Below are positions 17,778 to 26,331 of a stretch of 64,000 nt of DNA, one piece after another; position 1 is the first letter of the stretch, and each line of letters starts with the position of its first letter. The translations under genes and the position numbers were made by a program. Location: NCBI GenBank assembly GCA_023425645.1, contig JAFACG010000019.1:1-64000 (forward strand). Direction: 5' to 3'. The notes below the pieces were generated by a model, which did not search any database, was not told the DNA's origin, and worked only from the letters and a program-made list of their open reading frames with translations. Source of the DNA: Pseudomonadota bacterium (lineage in GTDB: Bacteria > Pseudomonadota > Gammaproteobacteria > Burkholderiales > Burkholderiaceae_B).

Positions 17778-18542
17778 TCAGGCGCGCGCCGTCGACGGCG
17801 TGAAGCCGAAGTGGCGGCGGAACGCCACCGTGAAGGCGCTGTGGCTGTCGTAGCCGCAGTCCAAGGCGGTCTGCAGCACGGCCTGGCCGCGATTCAGGGC
17901 TTCCAGGGCGTGCAGCAGGCGGGCCTGCTGGCGCCAGCGGCCAAAGCGCATGCCCGTCTGGCGTTCGAAGTGGCGGTGGAAGGTGCGCAGACTCATGGCC
18001 AGTTGCCCGGCCCATTGCTGGGCGGTCAGATCCAGGGCCGGCTGATCCAGCAGCTGCTGGCAGACGCGGGCGATGCGCCCATCCTGCGGCCAGGGAAGGA
18101 GATAGGCGGCGTCGGCGGGCCTGTCCAGTTCCTCGAGCAGCAACTCGCTGAGCAACTGCCCGCGCCGGCCGGTTTCGATGTCGGTGGACAGCAGAGCCAG
18201 CTCCGCGATGATCTCGCGCAGCAGCGCACTGACGGCGATCACTCCGGGAGCCTGCTGCAGGTCCGGACGCACCTCCGGCGCCAGGTACAGGCAGCGCACC
18301 CGCACGGCGCCGCGCATGAGCAGCTCGTGGTCGGTATCGGGCGGCAGGCAGATGGCGCGGTCGGGCGGGATCAGCCAGCGCGCCGTGGGCGTGCGCACCT
18401 CCACGACGCCTTGCAAGGTCGCCAGCAGCTGGCAGCGGGCATGGCGGTGGGGAGGGACGACCGCGCCGTCGGCGTAGTCCGCCGCGGCCCCGCTCAGGCG
18501 GGCGGCGGCCGTGTCGTGAAGGGACAGGTCCAGTTCCTGCAT
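17778..18542 (-). CDS. AraC family transcriptional regulator
   Basis: About 254 residues. The N-terminal half is a cupin-like sensor (PPHRHARCQLLATLQGVVEV); the C-terminal ~100 residues hold two helix-turn-helix units ending in FTVAFRRHFGFTPSTAR. I prefer the ATG at 18542 (MQELDLSL) with AAAGAG upstream; an ATG at 18572 would add 10 residues. It is divergent from leuA and upstream of the ABC exporter on the same strand, so the exporter is its likeliest target. The effector is unknown. Confidence 0.9.
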   Translation of the reverse strand: MQELDLSLHDTAAARLSGAAADYADGAVVPPHRHARCQLLATLQGVVEVRTPTARWLIPPDRAICLPPDTDHELLMRGAVRVRCLYLAPEVRPDLQQAPGVIAVSALLREIIAELALLSTDIETGRRGQLLSELLLEELDRPADAAYLLPWPQDGRIARVCQQLLDQPALDLTAQQWAGQLAMSLRTFHRHFERQTGMRFGRWRQQARLLHALEALNRGQAVLQTALDCGYDSHSAFTVAFRRHFGFTPSTARA

Positions 18543-18722
18543 GCTTGGCTCTTTCAAGATAGCAATAGACATATTATAGAAATCAAGTCCTGCAAGTGCT
18601 GCGTATCATGCCCTTGTCCTTTCCGTTTTCTGGATCCCGGCATGAACCCGTTCCACCTCGCGCTATCGGCACGCCTATCCCTGACCCTGGTCGGGGTCGG
18701 CCTGCCGTTTGCGCGCAGAGAA

Positions 18723-18775
18723 CGATTTCCCCTGATCCCGACCTGAACAGGCGGCCCGGCCCGCCAGGGAAATCG
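18723..18775 (+). promoter_or_regulatory. Possible attenuator-like structure upstream of leuA
   Basis: A perfect 9-bp inverted repeat CGATTTCCC (18723-18731) / GGGAAATCG (18767-18775) encloses a second GC-rich hairpin (GGCGG / CCGCC, 18750-18765). A 34-codon frame (18642-18746) with seven Leu codons ends inside the loop. No T run follows, so it is not a classic attenuator. Confidence 0.25.
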
Positions 18776-18801
18776 CTCCATTCATTGCAAGAGAGGTTTC
18801 C

Positions 18802-20499
18802 ATGTTGAGCCAGCCCCAGACCAAATACCGCCCCTTTCCTCCCGTCGCGCTGCCCGATAGGCAGTGGCCCTCGCGCACCCTGACCCAGGCGCCCGTATGG
18901 CTGTCCACCGATCTGCGCGACGGCAATCAGGCCTTGTTCGAACCCATGAACCGCGAGCGCAAGCTGCGCCTGTTCCATGAACTGGTGCGGCTGGGCTTCA
19001 AGGAGATCGAGCTGGGCTTTCCGGCTGCTTCGCGCACGGACTTCGACATCATCCGCGGCCTGATCGACGAAGGCGGCATTCCGGCGGACGTGACCCCCAT
19101 GGTCATGACGCAGCTGCGCGAAGACCTGATCCACGAGACCGTGCGCAGCGTGCAGGGCGCGCGGCGCGTCATCGTCCATTTCTACAACGCCATCGCGCCG
19201 GCCTGGCGAGAGCTGGTGTTCGGGCTGACCGTGCCCGAGATCATCGCCATGGTGGAGCGTCATATCGCCCTGTTGCGCGAATTGACCGAAGCGCAGCCGC
19301 AGACCGAATGGATCCTGCAGTATTCGCCCGAGACCTTCTGCATGGCGGAGCTGGAGGTGTCGCTGCAGGTGTGCAATGCCGCCATCCGTGCCTGGGACGC
19401 CGGTCCGGGACGTCCCATGATCATCAATCTGCCCACCACGGTGGAAGTGTCCACGCCGAATGTGTTCGCCGACCAGATCGAGTGGATGGACCGGCGCCTG
19501 GAACGGCGCGAACACATCGTGCTGTCCGTGCATCCGCACAATGACCGGGGCACGGGCGTGGCCTGCGCCGAACAGGCCTTGCTGGCCGGCGCGCAGCGCG
19601 TCGAAGGCTGCCTGTTCGGCAATGGCGAGCGCAGCGGCAACCTGGACCTGGTCACCCTGGCGCTCAACCTGTACACCCAAGGCATATCGCCGGGCCTGGA
19701 TTTCTCGGACATCGCCGCCGTGGCGCGCATCGTGGAGGACTGCACCAGCCTGCCCATCCATCCGCGCCATCCCTATGTGGGCGACCTGGTCTTCACGGCG
19801 TTCTCGGGCTCGCACCAGGACGCCATCGCCAAGGGGCTGGCGGCGCAGAAACCGGAGCAGCCCTGGCGCGTGCCCTACCTGCCCATCGACCCGCATGATC
19901 TTGGCCGCAGCTACGACCGCATCGTGCGCGTCAACAGCCAGTCGGGCAAGGGCGGCATCGCCTATCTGCTGGAGCGGGACCATGGCGTGCGCATGCCGCG
20001 GCGCATGCAGGTGGAGTTCAGCGCGGTGGTGCAGGCCAGCGTGGACGACAGCGAAACGGAGATCAGCTCCGAGCAGATCTGGGCGCTGTTCTGCCGGGAA
20101 TATGGCGACCCGCGCCGCTCGGGGCGGTGGCGCTACCAGGGGCATCGCCTGCAGGACATCGACGATGGCCAGGAGATCGAATTGCGCCTGATCGACGGGC
20201 AGGGCGGGCAAGCCGTGCTGACCGGGTGCGGGAGCGGGCCCGTGGCGGCGACGGTCGCGGCCCTGGATGCGGGCTGGCGCGTGGACGATTTCCATCAGTC
20301 CAGCCTGGGCAGCGGCTCGGACGCGCAGGCCGTGGCCATCGTGGAGCTGGCCGGCGTGCAGCGCATGGGCAGCTGCTTCGGCGTGGGAGTGGACCGCAAC
20401 ATCACCACCGCTTCCATCCTGGCGGTCCTGTGCGCCTGCAATCGGGCCGCGGCCCAGGCCGAGGGCGCGGCGGTCCCGTCGGCCGGGTCGCGTCAGTAG
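18802..20499 (+). CDS. leuA: 2-Isopropylmalate synthase
   Basis: 565 residues, the longer bacterial/fungal LeuA2 type. The N-terminal catalytic TIM barrel carries STDLRDGNQALFEPM and the metal-binding HPHNDRGTGVA; the C-terminal part (from about residue 430) is the LeuA allosteric domain with the GCGSGPVAATVAAL and SCFGVGVDRNI segments. It condenses acetyl-CoA with 2-oxoisovalerate in the first committed step of leucine synthesis and is normally feedback-inhibited by leucine. GAGAGG precedes the ATG. Its 3' end overlaps the convergent gamma-glutamyltransferase gene by 7 nt. Confidence 0.96.
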   Translation: MLSQPQTKYRPFPPVALPDRQWPSRTLTQAPVWLSTDLRDGNQALFEPMNRERKLRLFHELVRLGFKEIELGFPAASRTDFDIIRGLIDEGGIPADVTPMVMTQLREDLIHETVRSVQGARRVIVHFYNAIAPAWRELVFGLTVPEIIAMVERHIALLRELTEAQPQTEWILQYSPETFCMAELEVSLQVCNAAIRAWDAGPGRPMIINLPTTVEVSTPNVFADQIEWMDRRLERREHIVLSVHPHNDRGTGVACAEQALLAGAQRVEGCLFGNGERSGNLDLVTLALNLYTQGISPGLDFSDIAAVARIVEDCTSLPIHPRHPYVGDLVFTAFSGSHQDAIAKGLAAQKPEQPWRVPYLPIDPHDLGRSYDRIVRVNSQSGKGGIAYLLERDHGVRMPRRMQVEFSAVVQASVDDSETEISSEQIWALFCREYGDPRRSGRWRYQGHRLQDIDDGQEIELRLIDGQGGQAVLTGCGSGPVAATVAALDAGWRVDDFHQSSLGSGSDAQAVAIVELAGVQRMGSCFGVGVDRNITTASILAVLCACNRAAAQAEGAAVPSAGSRQ

Positions 20500-22079
20500 G
20501 CGGCCACCTGCCCGTCCTTGCGCGGGTCGGAGCCGCCCACGTAGTGCGAGCCCTGGCGCAGGATCAGTTGCGCGCCGCCGAAGGCAAAGACCCCGCTGCC
20601 GCTTTCGACCTGGATGTCGTGGCCGCGTTCGCGCAGGGCCTGCACCACGGCCGGGTCGAAGTCCGGCTCCACGGCCACGCCCCGGCCGCCGGTGACGCGC
20701 CAGCGCGGCGCGTCGGCGGCCGCCTGCGGGTTCTGGCCGTACAGCAGCACGCGCAAGGCCATCTGCACATGGCCCTGGGACTGGAAGGGCCCGCCCATGA
20801 CGCCGAAGGACATCTGCGGACTGCCGTCCGCGTTCATGGCGAAGGCGGGGATGATGGTGTGCGAGGGGCGCTTGCCGCCGGCCACCTGGTTGGCATGGCC
20901 GGGGCGCAGGCTGAAGCCGTGGCCCCGGTTCTGCAGGCTTATGCCGGTGCCGGGCACCACCACGCCCGAGCCGAAGCCCATGTAGTTGGACTGGATGAAG
21001 GACACCATCATGCCCGAGGCGTCGGCGGCCGTGACGTAGACGGTGCCCGAAGGGCCGGGCAGGCCGTGGCGGGGATCGCCCGCCTGGTCGCGGCGTATCA
21101 GGGCGGCGCGTTCGCGCAGGTAGCCTTCGTCCAGCAGATGTTCCGGCGCGTGGCGCATGTGCTCCAGGTCGGCATGATGTTCGTACAGGTCGGCAAAGGC
21201 CAGCTTCATGGCTTCGATGCTCAGGTGCACGGTATCCACATGGTCCACGGGTTCGCGGCCTATGCCCGCATGCTCCAGCATGCCCAGCGCCATCAGCGCG
21301 GCCAGGCCCTGGCCGTTGGGCGGGATCTCATGCAGCACGGAACGGCCGAAGGCCTGGCTGATGGTGCCGCACCAGTGCGCACGGTGCTCGGCCAGGTCCT
21401 GCTCGTCCAGGGCGCCGCCGTGCTCGCGGGAAAAAGCGGCGATGCGCCGCGCGAGCTCGCCCGTGTAGAAGTCCCTGCCCTGGCTGGCGGCGATGCGCTC
21501 CAGCGTATCGGCCTGTTCGGGATTGCGGTACCACTGCCCGGCCAGCGGTGCGCGGCCGTCGGGCAGGAAGGCTTGAGCGAAGCCGGGCTGGTCGCCCAGG
21601 CGCAGGCGCCCCAGCTCCCACAGGCGGGCGATGATGGGCGAAACCGCAAAGCCCTCGCGGGCATAATGGATGGCCGGCGCGGCCACCTGTTCCAGGCTCA
21701 GCGCGCCGAACTTGGCCGACAGTTCCGCCCAGGCCGAGACGGCGCCCGGCACGGTCACGCTTTCCCAGCCCTTGTCGGGCATCAGCTCCCGTCCCTGGAA
21801 GCGTTCGGGCGTCCAGGCGCGCGGCGCGCGGCCCGAGGCGTTCAGCCCGTGCAGCTCGCGGCCGTCCCAGACGATGGCGAAGGCGTCGCTGCCTATGCCG
21901 CAGCCCGTGGGTTCGACCACGGTCAGCGCCAGGGCCGCCGCCAGCGTCGCATCCACGGCGTTGCCTCCTGACTGCAGCATGTGCAGGCCGGCCTGCGCCG
22001 CCAGCGGATGCGAGGTGCTGACCATGTTGCGGCCCAGTACGGCCGAGCGCGAAGAGGGGTAAGGGTTGGTCCAGTCCAT
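20493..22079 (-). CDS. Gamma-glutamyltransferase family protein
   Basis: 528 residues of the Ntn-hydrolase gamma-glutamyltranspeptidase family. The likely autocleavage nucleophile is the Thr in PSGTVYVTAADA (about residue 355), and the downstream GSGVVVPGTGISLQNRG and GVMGGPFQSQGHVQ loops are also conserved. No signal peptide is visible, so it is probably cytoplasmic, like YwrD-type enzymes. It hydrolyses or transfers gamma-glutamyl or related acyl-amide groups. It lies 20 nt downstream of a Bug-type receptor gene on the same strand, implying a joint uptake-and-hydrolysis operon. Confidence 0.9.
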   Translation of the reverse strand: MDWTNPYPSSRSAVLGRNMVSTSHPLAAQAGLHMLQSGGNAVDATLAAALALTVVEPTGCGIGSDAFAIVWDGRELHGLNASGRAPRAWTPERFQGRELMPDKGWESVTVPGAVSAWAELSAKFGALSLEQVAAPAIHYAREGFAVSPIIARLWELGRLRLGDQPGFAQAFLPDGRAPLAGQWYRNPEQADTLERIAASQGRDFYTGELARRIAAFSREHGGALDEQDLAEHRAHWCGTISQAFGRSVLHEIPPNGQGLAALMALGMLEHAGIGREPVDHVDTVHLSIEAMKLAFADLYEHHADLEHMRHAPEHLLDEGYLRERAALIRRDQAGDPRHGLPGPSGTVYVTAADASGMMVSFIQSNYMGFGSGVVVPGTGISLQNRGHGFSLRPGHANQVAGGKRPSHTIIPAFAMNADGSPQMSFGVMGGPFQSQGHVQMALRVLLYGQNPQAAADAPRWRVTGGRGVAVEPDFDPAVVQALRERGHDIQVESGSGVFAFGGAQLILRQGSHYVGGSDPRKDGQVAAY

Positions 22080-22099
22080 GCTGTGCTCTGTAGAAATGC

Positions 22100-23128
22100 T
22101 TATTGAATCTGTATGCCGGTCTTTTCGATCAGGCCCCGCCAGCGATCACTGTCGTCGCGCACCAGGGTGATGAACTCCTCCCGGCTGGCGCTGCGCGGCA
22201 GGTCCACGCCCAGGTTCTGCAGCCGTTCGCGCACCTTGGGGTCCTGGATGCTTTTGGCGAAGGCGGCATAGGCCTTGTCGCGGATGTCGTCGGGCAAGCC
22301 CGCCGGGCCGTACAGGCCGAACCAGGTCAGCGATTCATAGCCGGGCAGGCCTGCTTCCTGGAAGGTGGGCAGCTCGGGCGCCAGCGGCGAGCGCTGTCGA
22401 CCGGTCACCGCCAGCGCACGCAGCTGGCCGCTGCGCACATAAGGCATGCCCGTGGGAATGGCGTCCAGCAGGACGTGCACCGAGCCTGCCAGCATATCAT
22501 TGATGGCCTGGCCGGTGCCGCGGTAGGGCACGTGCGACATGACGATGTCCGCCTGGTTCAGGAAGGCTTCGGTGCCCAGGTGCACGATGGTGCCGTTGCC
22601 GCTGCTGGCGTAGTTCAATTCGCCGGGGCGGGCGCGGGCATAGGCGATCAGCTCGGACAGGGTCTTGGCCGGCACGCCCGGATTGACCAGCAGCACGCTG
22701 GCCGCGTCGCCCAGGTGGACGATGGGGGTGAAGTCCTTTTCCACCGAGTAGGGCAGGGAGCGGTACAGGTGCGGCGCGACGGCGTGGGTGCTGCTGGTGG
22801 TCAGCAGCAGGGTGTAGCCGTCCGGCTTGCTGCGCGTGGCCTCGCCCGTGCCTATGGTGCCGCCGGCGCCGGTGCGATTGTCCACCACGATGTTGGCGCC
22901 CAGCTCCTTGGAGGCCTGTTCGGCGATCAGGCGGCTGATGACGTCAGTGGCGCCGCCGGTGGGAAAGGGCACGATCAGTCGTATGGGGCGCTCCGGCCAC
23001 TGGGCTGATTGCGATGCCGCGCAGGCTCCGGCCAGCAAGAGTCCGGCCAGCGCCCGCAGCGGGCGCAGCCAGCGTCGGCTCTTGGCGCCCGTGCCGGGCC
23101 GCGATAGGGCGGAATTCTGGATGTTCAT
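22100..23128 (-). CDS. Bug-type tripartite tricarboxylate transporter substrate-binding protein
   Basis: 342 residues. An Arg-rich N-terminus and hydrophobic stretch form a signal peptide (LAGLLLAGACAASQSAQ), followed by WPERPIRLIVPFPTGGATDVISRL, the hallmark of the Bug/TctC family amplified in Alcaligenaceae. It is a periplasmic binding protein for small carboxylated solutes. I chose the ATG at 23128 because AGGAGGAG lies upstream. No tctAB membrane genes are nearby, as is common for these orphans. The gamma-glutamyltransferase gene follows, suggesting a gamma-glutamyl or related ligand. Confidence 0.94.
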   Translation of the reverse strand: MNIQNSALSRPGTGAKSRRWLRPLRALAGLLLAGACAASQSAQWPERPIRLIVPFPTGGATDVISRLIAEQASKELGANIVVDNRTGAGGTIGTGEATRSKPDGYTLLLTTSSTHAVAPHLYRSLPYSVEKDFTPIVHLGDAASVLLVNPGVPAKTLSELIAYARARPGELNYASSGNGTIVHLGTEAFLNQADIVMSHVPYRGTGQAINDMLAGSVHVLLDAIPTGMPYVRSGQLRALAVTGRQRSPLAPELPTFQEAGLPGYESLTWFGLYGPAGLPDDIRDKAYAAFAKSIQDPKVRERLQNLGVDLPRSASREEFITLVRDDSDRWRGLIEKTGIQIQ

Positions 23129-23221
23129 GGGGTCTCCTCCTGTTTTCAGAGGATCATATAAAAGCACCACATGCCGAACCAGCAAGAAATTAGCAGGTCT
23201 GCCTTGCTTTTTTGGCAATGC

Positions 23222-24133
23222 TCAGGCCGATGTTTCCAGCCAGGGCGTCAGGAAGTCCACGAAGCTGCGGACAATGGGCGGCAGGCGGCGGCCCGCCAGG
23301 GCCTGGACTTCGATCTGACGGCCCAGCAGCACGCGTTCCTGGATCAGGCTGGCCTGGAGCAGGCCCTGCTCGATCAAGTGCCGGGCCGACAGCTCCGCCG
23401 ACACCGTCACCCCGGCGCCCGACAAGGCGAACTGATGCAGGGAATTCATGTGGTTGCTGGTCAGCACGGGGCGCAGGTCCAGGTTCTGGGCGCTGCAGGC
23501 CACGTCCAGCATCTGCCGCACCGTGGTGTCCGGCCCAGGCAGGGCCAGAGGATGGGCCAGCAGGCTTTTCAGGCTGATGCGTCGCGTGCGCGTGGCGGGG
23601 TGGCCGGGGGCGGCCAGGGCCATGACGGGAGCATCGCGCCGGAACAGCACCTTGATGTCCTTGTCCGCCGCCTGGGTGAACTTGATGCCTATGTCGATCT
23701 GGCCGCTGAGCAGCAGCATGGTGATTTGCCGGGGGGCCAGCACGTCGAGCTGGAAGTGCACGCCCTGGTGCTGCCGGCGGAACTGCGCGATGCACTGCGG
23801 CAGGAGCTGGGCGGCCACGCCTTCGGAGGAAGCGATGCGCACCAGGCCGGTCTGCAGGCCTTGCAGGGCGGCGATGTCGTGCAGCGTGCGTTCCGCGTCC
23901 ATGGCGGCGCGGCGCGCATGCGCGGCCAGCAGTTCGCCGGCCGCGTTCAGGGTCATGCCGCGCGCATGGCGCTCGAACAGCGGCGTGGCCAGGCTCTCTT
24001 CCAGGCTGCTGATCTGGCGGCTGATGGCCGAGCCGGCCACGTGCAGATTGGCGGCCGCCTCGGCGATGGAGCCGCAGCGCGCCACTTCCAGAAAGTAGCG
24101 CAGGGCGGTGTCCTGCAGGCGGCGCGCGTTCAT
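23222..24133 (-). CDS. LysR family transcriptional regulator
   Basis: 303 residues. The winged helix-turn-helix is at residues 5-65 ([29 protein letters not shown]), followed by the periplasmic-binding-like effector domain. The ATG at 24133 overlaps the stop of the upstream LLM oxidoreductase gene by 4 nt, so the frame's 67-codon upstream extension lies inside that gene and is spurious. It lies upstream of the Bug receptor and gamma-glutamyltransferase genes on the same strand and probably regulates them. Confidence 0.92.
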   Translation of the reverse strand: MNARRLQDTALRYFLEVARCGSIAEAAANLHVAGSAISRQISSLEESLATPLFERHARGMTLNAAGELLAAHARRAAMDAERTLHDIAALQGLQTGLVRIASSEGVAAQLLPQCIAQFRRQHQGVHFQLDVLAPRQITMLLLSGQIDIGIKFTQAADKDIKVLFRRDAPVMALAAPGHPATRTRRISLKSLLAHPLALPGPDTTVRQMLDVACSAQNLDLRPVLTSNHMNSLHQFALSGAGVTVSAELSARHLIEQGLLQASLIQERVLLGRQIEVQALAGRRLPPIVRSFVDFLTPWLETSA

Positions 24134-25128
24134 GCCAGGCTGTGGCGCAGCTCGGCGGCGATCTCGTAGGAACGCAGGCGCTTGCGATGATCGTAGATGT
24201 TGGCGTTCAGCATCAGTTCGTCGGCACCGGTCAGGCGGATGAAGGACTGCATCTGTTCGCGCACGCGGTCCGCGTCTCCCACGGCGGTGCAGCTGAGCAG
24301 CGAATCGAGCAAGGCCTGCGCCGGCGGACTGCATTGCTCGTAATAGTTGGCCACCGGCGGCGGCAACTGGATGGGCCGGCCGCTGCGCAGGCTGACGAAG
24401 GACTGCTGCCAGGAGGAGGCCAGCAGTTCGGCTTCTTCCTGGGAGTCGGCGGCGAACAGGTTGTAGCCCAGCATGACGTAGGGCTTGTCCAGGTAGGCGG
24501 AGGGCTGGAACTGGCGCCGGTAGATGTCGATGGCCGGCATCAGTTGCGCCGGCGCGAAATGGGAGGCGAAGGCGTAGGGCAGGCCCAGTGCGGCGGCCAG
24601 CTGAGCGCCGAACAGGCTGGAGCCCAGGATCCAGACGGGCACGTTCAGCCCTTTGCCGGGCACCGCCAGGATGCGGTTGCGCGGCTCGTCCGACAGATAA
24701 TCCAGCAGCTCCATCACATCGCGGGGGAACTGGTCTGGGTCGCTGTTCAGGTTGCGGCGCAGGGCGCGGGCGGTGTCGGGGTCCGAACCGGGCGCGCGTC
24801 CCAGGCCCAGGTCGATGCGGTCGGGATACAGCGATTCCAGCGTGCCGAACTGCTCGGCGATGAGCAGCGGAGAATGATTCGGCAACATGATGCCGCCCGC
24901 GCCCACGCGGATCTGGCGCGTCTGGCTGGCGATGTGGCCGATCAGCACCGAGGTGGCGGCGCTGGCGATGCCGGGCATGCCGTGATGTTCGGCCAGCCAG
25001 TAGCGTCGGTAGCCCCAGTTTTCCACATGGCGGGCGATGTCGACGGAGCGGCGGAAGGATTCGGCAGGGGTGGACCCCTGGGTGACGGGGGACAGGTCCA
25101 GTACGGACAGGGGGTAGCTGGGCTTCAT
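24130..25128 (-). CDS. LLM-class flavin-dependent oxidoreductase
   Basis: 332 residues of the bacterial luciferase-like monooxygenase family, close to the MsnO8/YhbW type. Visible features are [14 protein letters not shown] at the N-terminus, [14 protein letters not shown] near residue 45, and [14 protein letters not shown] near residue 108. It would oxidise a substrate with FMNH2 and O2 or act as an F420/FMN oxidoreductase. I prefer the ATG at 25128, where family homology begins; an ATG 14 codons upstream is also in frame. It is divergent from a methyltransferase gene and coupled to the LysR gene by a 4-nt overlap. Confidence 0.88.
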   Translation of the reverse strand: MKPSYPLSVLDLSPVTQGSTPAESFRRSVDIARHVENWGYRRYWLAEHHGMPGIASAATSVLIGHIASQTRQIRVGAGGIMLPNHSPLLIAEQFGTLESLYPDRIDLGLGRAPGSDPDTARALRRNLNSDPDQFPRDVMELLDYLSDEPRNRILAVPGKGLNVPVWILGSSLFGAQLAAALGLPYAFASHFAPAQLMPAIDIYRRQFQPSAYLDKPYVMLGYNLFAADSQEEAELLASSWQQSFVSLRSGRPIQLPPPVANYYEQCSPPAQALLDSLLSCTAVGDADRVREQMQSFIRLTGADELMLNANIYDHRKRLRSYEIAAELRHSLA

Positions 25129-25209
25129 GGCATAAGGTTCAGGCTGGTATTCGGGATATAGTCGACGCATAGTCAGGCACCGTCAAGCAAACCCACAGGA
25201 CAGGAAAGG

Positions 25210-25824
25210 ATGATCATGAAGGAAGCCAGCCGCCGCACCGTGGATCATTATCAACGCCATGCCCAGGCCTTCCGGGACGGAACCTGGGACCACGACGTCA
25301 GCCAGAACCGGCAGGCGCTGCTCGACGCCTTGCCGGGGCCGGGACCCTACGACATCCTGGACCTGGGCTGCGGACCGGGCCGGGACCTGCTGGCCTTCCA
25401 GGCATTGGGGCACAGGCCGGTGGGGCTGGACGCCTGCCCGGCGTTCGTGGAGATGGCGCGCCGCCAGACCGGCCTGAAGGTCCTGCAACAGGATTTTCTG
25501 GACCTGGCGTTGCCGCCGGGCGCATTCGACGGCGTCTTCGCCAACGCCGTGCTGTTTCATGTGCCCAGCGCGGAATTGGCGCAGGTGCTGGCGCGCCTGC
25601 GGGCCTGCCTGCGTCCGGGCGGCGCGCTGTTCTCCTCCAATCCGCGCGGCCAGGGCGAGGAGGGCTGGAACGGCGAGCGCTATGGCTGCTACTACTCCTG
25701 GGAGCAATGGGCGCAGCGCATGCAGGACGCGGGCTTCGAGGAAATACGTCATTACTACCGGCCCGAGGGGCGGCCTCGCGAGGAACAGCCGTGGCTCGCG
25801 TCGGTGTGGCGTCGGACCGCCTGA
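25210..25824 (+). CDS. Class I SAM-dependent methyltransferase
   Basis: 204 residues. Motif I is ILDLGCGPGRDLLAF near residue 50, followed by the acidic residue of PVGLDAC, and motif IV-like DGVFANAVLFHV near residue 105. This is the Methyltransf_11-type Rossmann fold. AGGAAAGG precedes the ATG. The substrate is unknown. It is divergent from the LLM oxidoreductase and is followed by about 500 non-coding bases. Confidence 0.9.
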   Translation: MIMKEASRRTVDHYQRHAQAFRDGTWDHDVSQNRQALLDALPGPGPYDILDLGCGPGRDLLAFQALGHRPVGLDACPAFVEMARRQTGLKVLQQDFLDLALPPGAFDGVFANAVLFHVPSAELAQVLARLRACLRPGGALFSSNPRGQGEEGWNGERYGCYYSWEQWAQRMQDAGFEEIRHYYRPEGRPREEQPWLASVWRRTA

Positions 25825-25913
25825 GCGGAGGCGCTTGGCGATTTCTTGACCCTGCTAAGCAATGGCTTGTTTTCTAATGGAATTTATTGTTACTCCAAGG
25901 GTTTTCCCGAATT

Positions 25914-25936
25914 TTATGCACATCTTTTGTGGATAA
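25914..25936. promoter_or_regulatory. Paired DnaA-box-like dyad 1
   Basis: TTATGCACA and TGTGGATAA face each other across 5 bases. Both fit the DnaA-box consensus TTATNCACA without mismatch (the second in reverse). Confidence 0.5.
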
Positions 25937-26065
25937 GCCGGAACGGCAAGGAGGGGAACTGGCCGGGCGACGAAAAACGTCAAAAACTGTCGTTTTTCTG
26001 ATCATCAACTGCAAGTGGTTGTTTTTTAATTATTAAATGCGGTGGTGCACGGCTTATCCTGCGAC

Positions 26066-26088
26066 TTGTCCACATTTTGGGTGGATAA
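26066..26088. promoter_or_regulatory. Paired DnaA-box-like dyad 2
   Basis: TTGTCCACA and GGTGGATAA, 5 bases apart, each one mismatch from the consensus. The pair sits inside a longer inverted repeat: GCACGGC-TTATCC from 26047 and GGATAAG-GCCGTGC ending near 26096. Confidence 0.45.
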
Positions 26089-26188
26089 GGCCGTGCAAAA
26101 TGGAGCCACCTGGCTGTTTTTTGGCCTTGGGTTTTATCGCATTGATATATAAGCGGGTTTTGCTGATTTGCCCAGTTTTTCCTGCGGC

Positions 26189-26211
26189 CTATCCACAGTT
26201 TGCGTGGATAA
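26189..26211. promoter_or_regulatory. Paired DnaA-box-like dyad 3
   Basis: CTATCCACA and CGTGGATAA, 5 bases apart, each one mismatch from the consensus. Flanking CCTGC / GCAGG extends the dyad. Confidence 0.45.
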
Positions 26212-26331
26212 GCAGGCCCTGGGGGGCGGGTTTGAGGGGCCGAGGGTCCAGAGGCTATGATGGCGGCTCCCGGTTCGCGGTCGCTGCGGCATACGCCGGC
26301 GGCCTGCGCCGCAACTCTAGGAGACCCTACA

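Larger units (their letters stand above)
25825..26331. other. AT-rich intergenic region with paired DnaA-box-like motifs
   Basis: About 507 bases with no convincing gene between the methyltransferase and mscS. It holds three dyads of 9-mers, each pair separated by exactly 5 bases: TTATGCACA/TGTGGATAA (25914-25936), TTGTCCACA/GGTGGATAA (26066-26088) and CTATCCACA/CGTGGATAA (26189-26211). A/T-rich tracts lie between them (for example 26020-26038), and there is an inverted repeat GAAAAACG / CGTTTTTC (25972-25998). The arrangement resembles a DnaA-binding locus or a repeat family. Confidence 0.6.

Noticed and set aside
18583..20295. 570-codon minus-strand frame opposite leuA
   Set aside because: Antisense shadow; LeuA motifs on the plus strand are intact.
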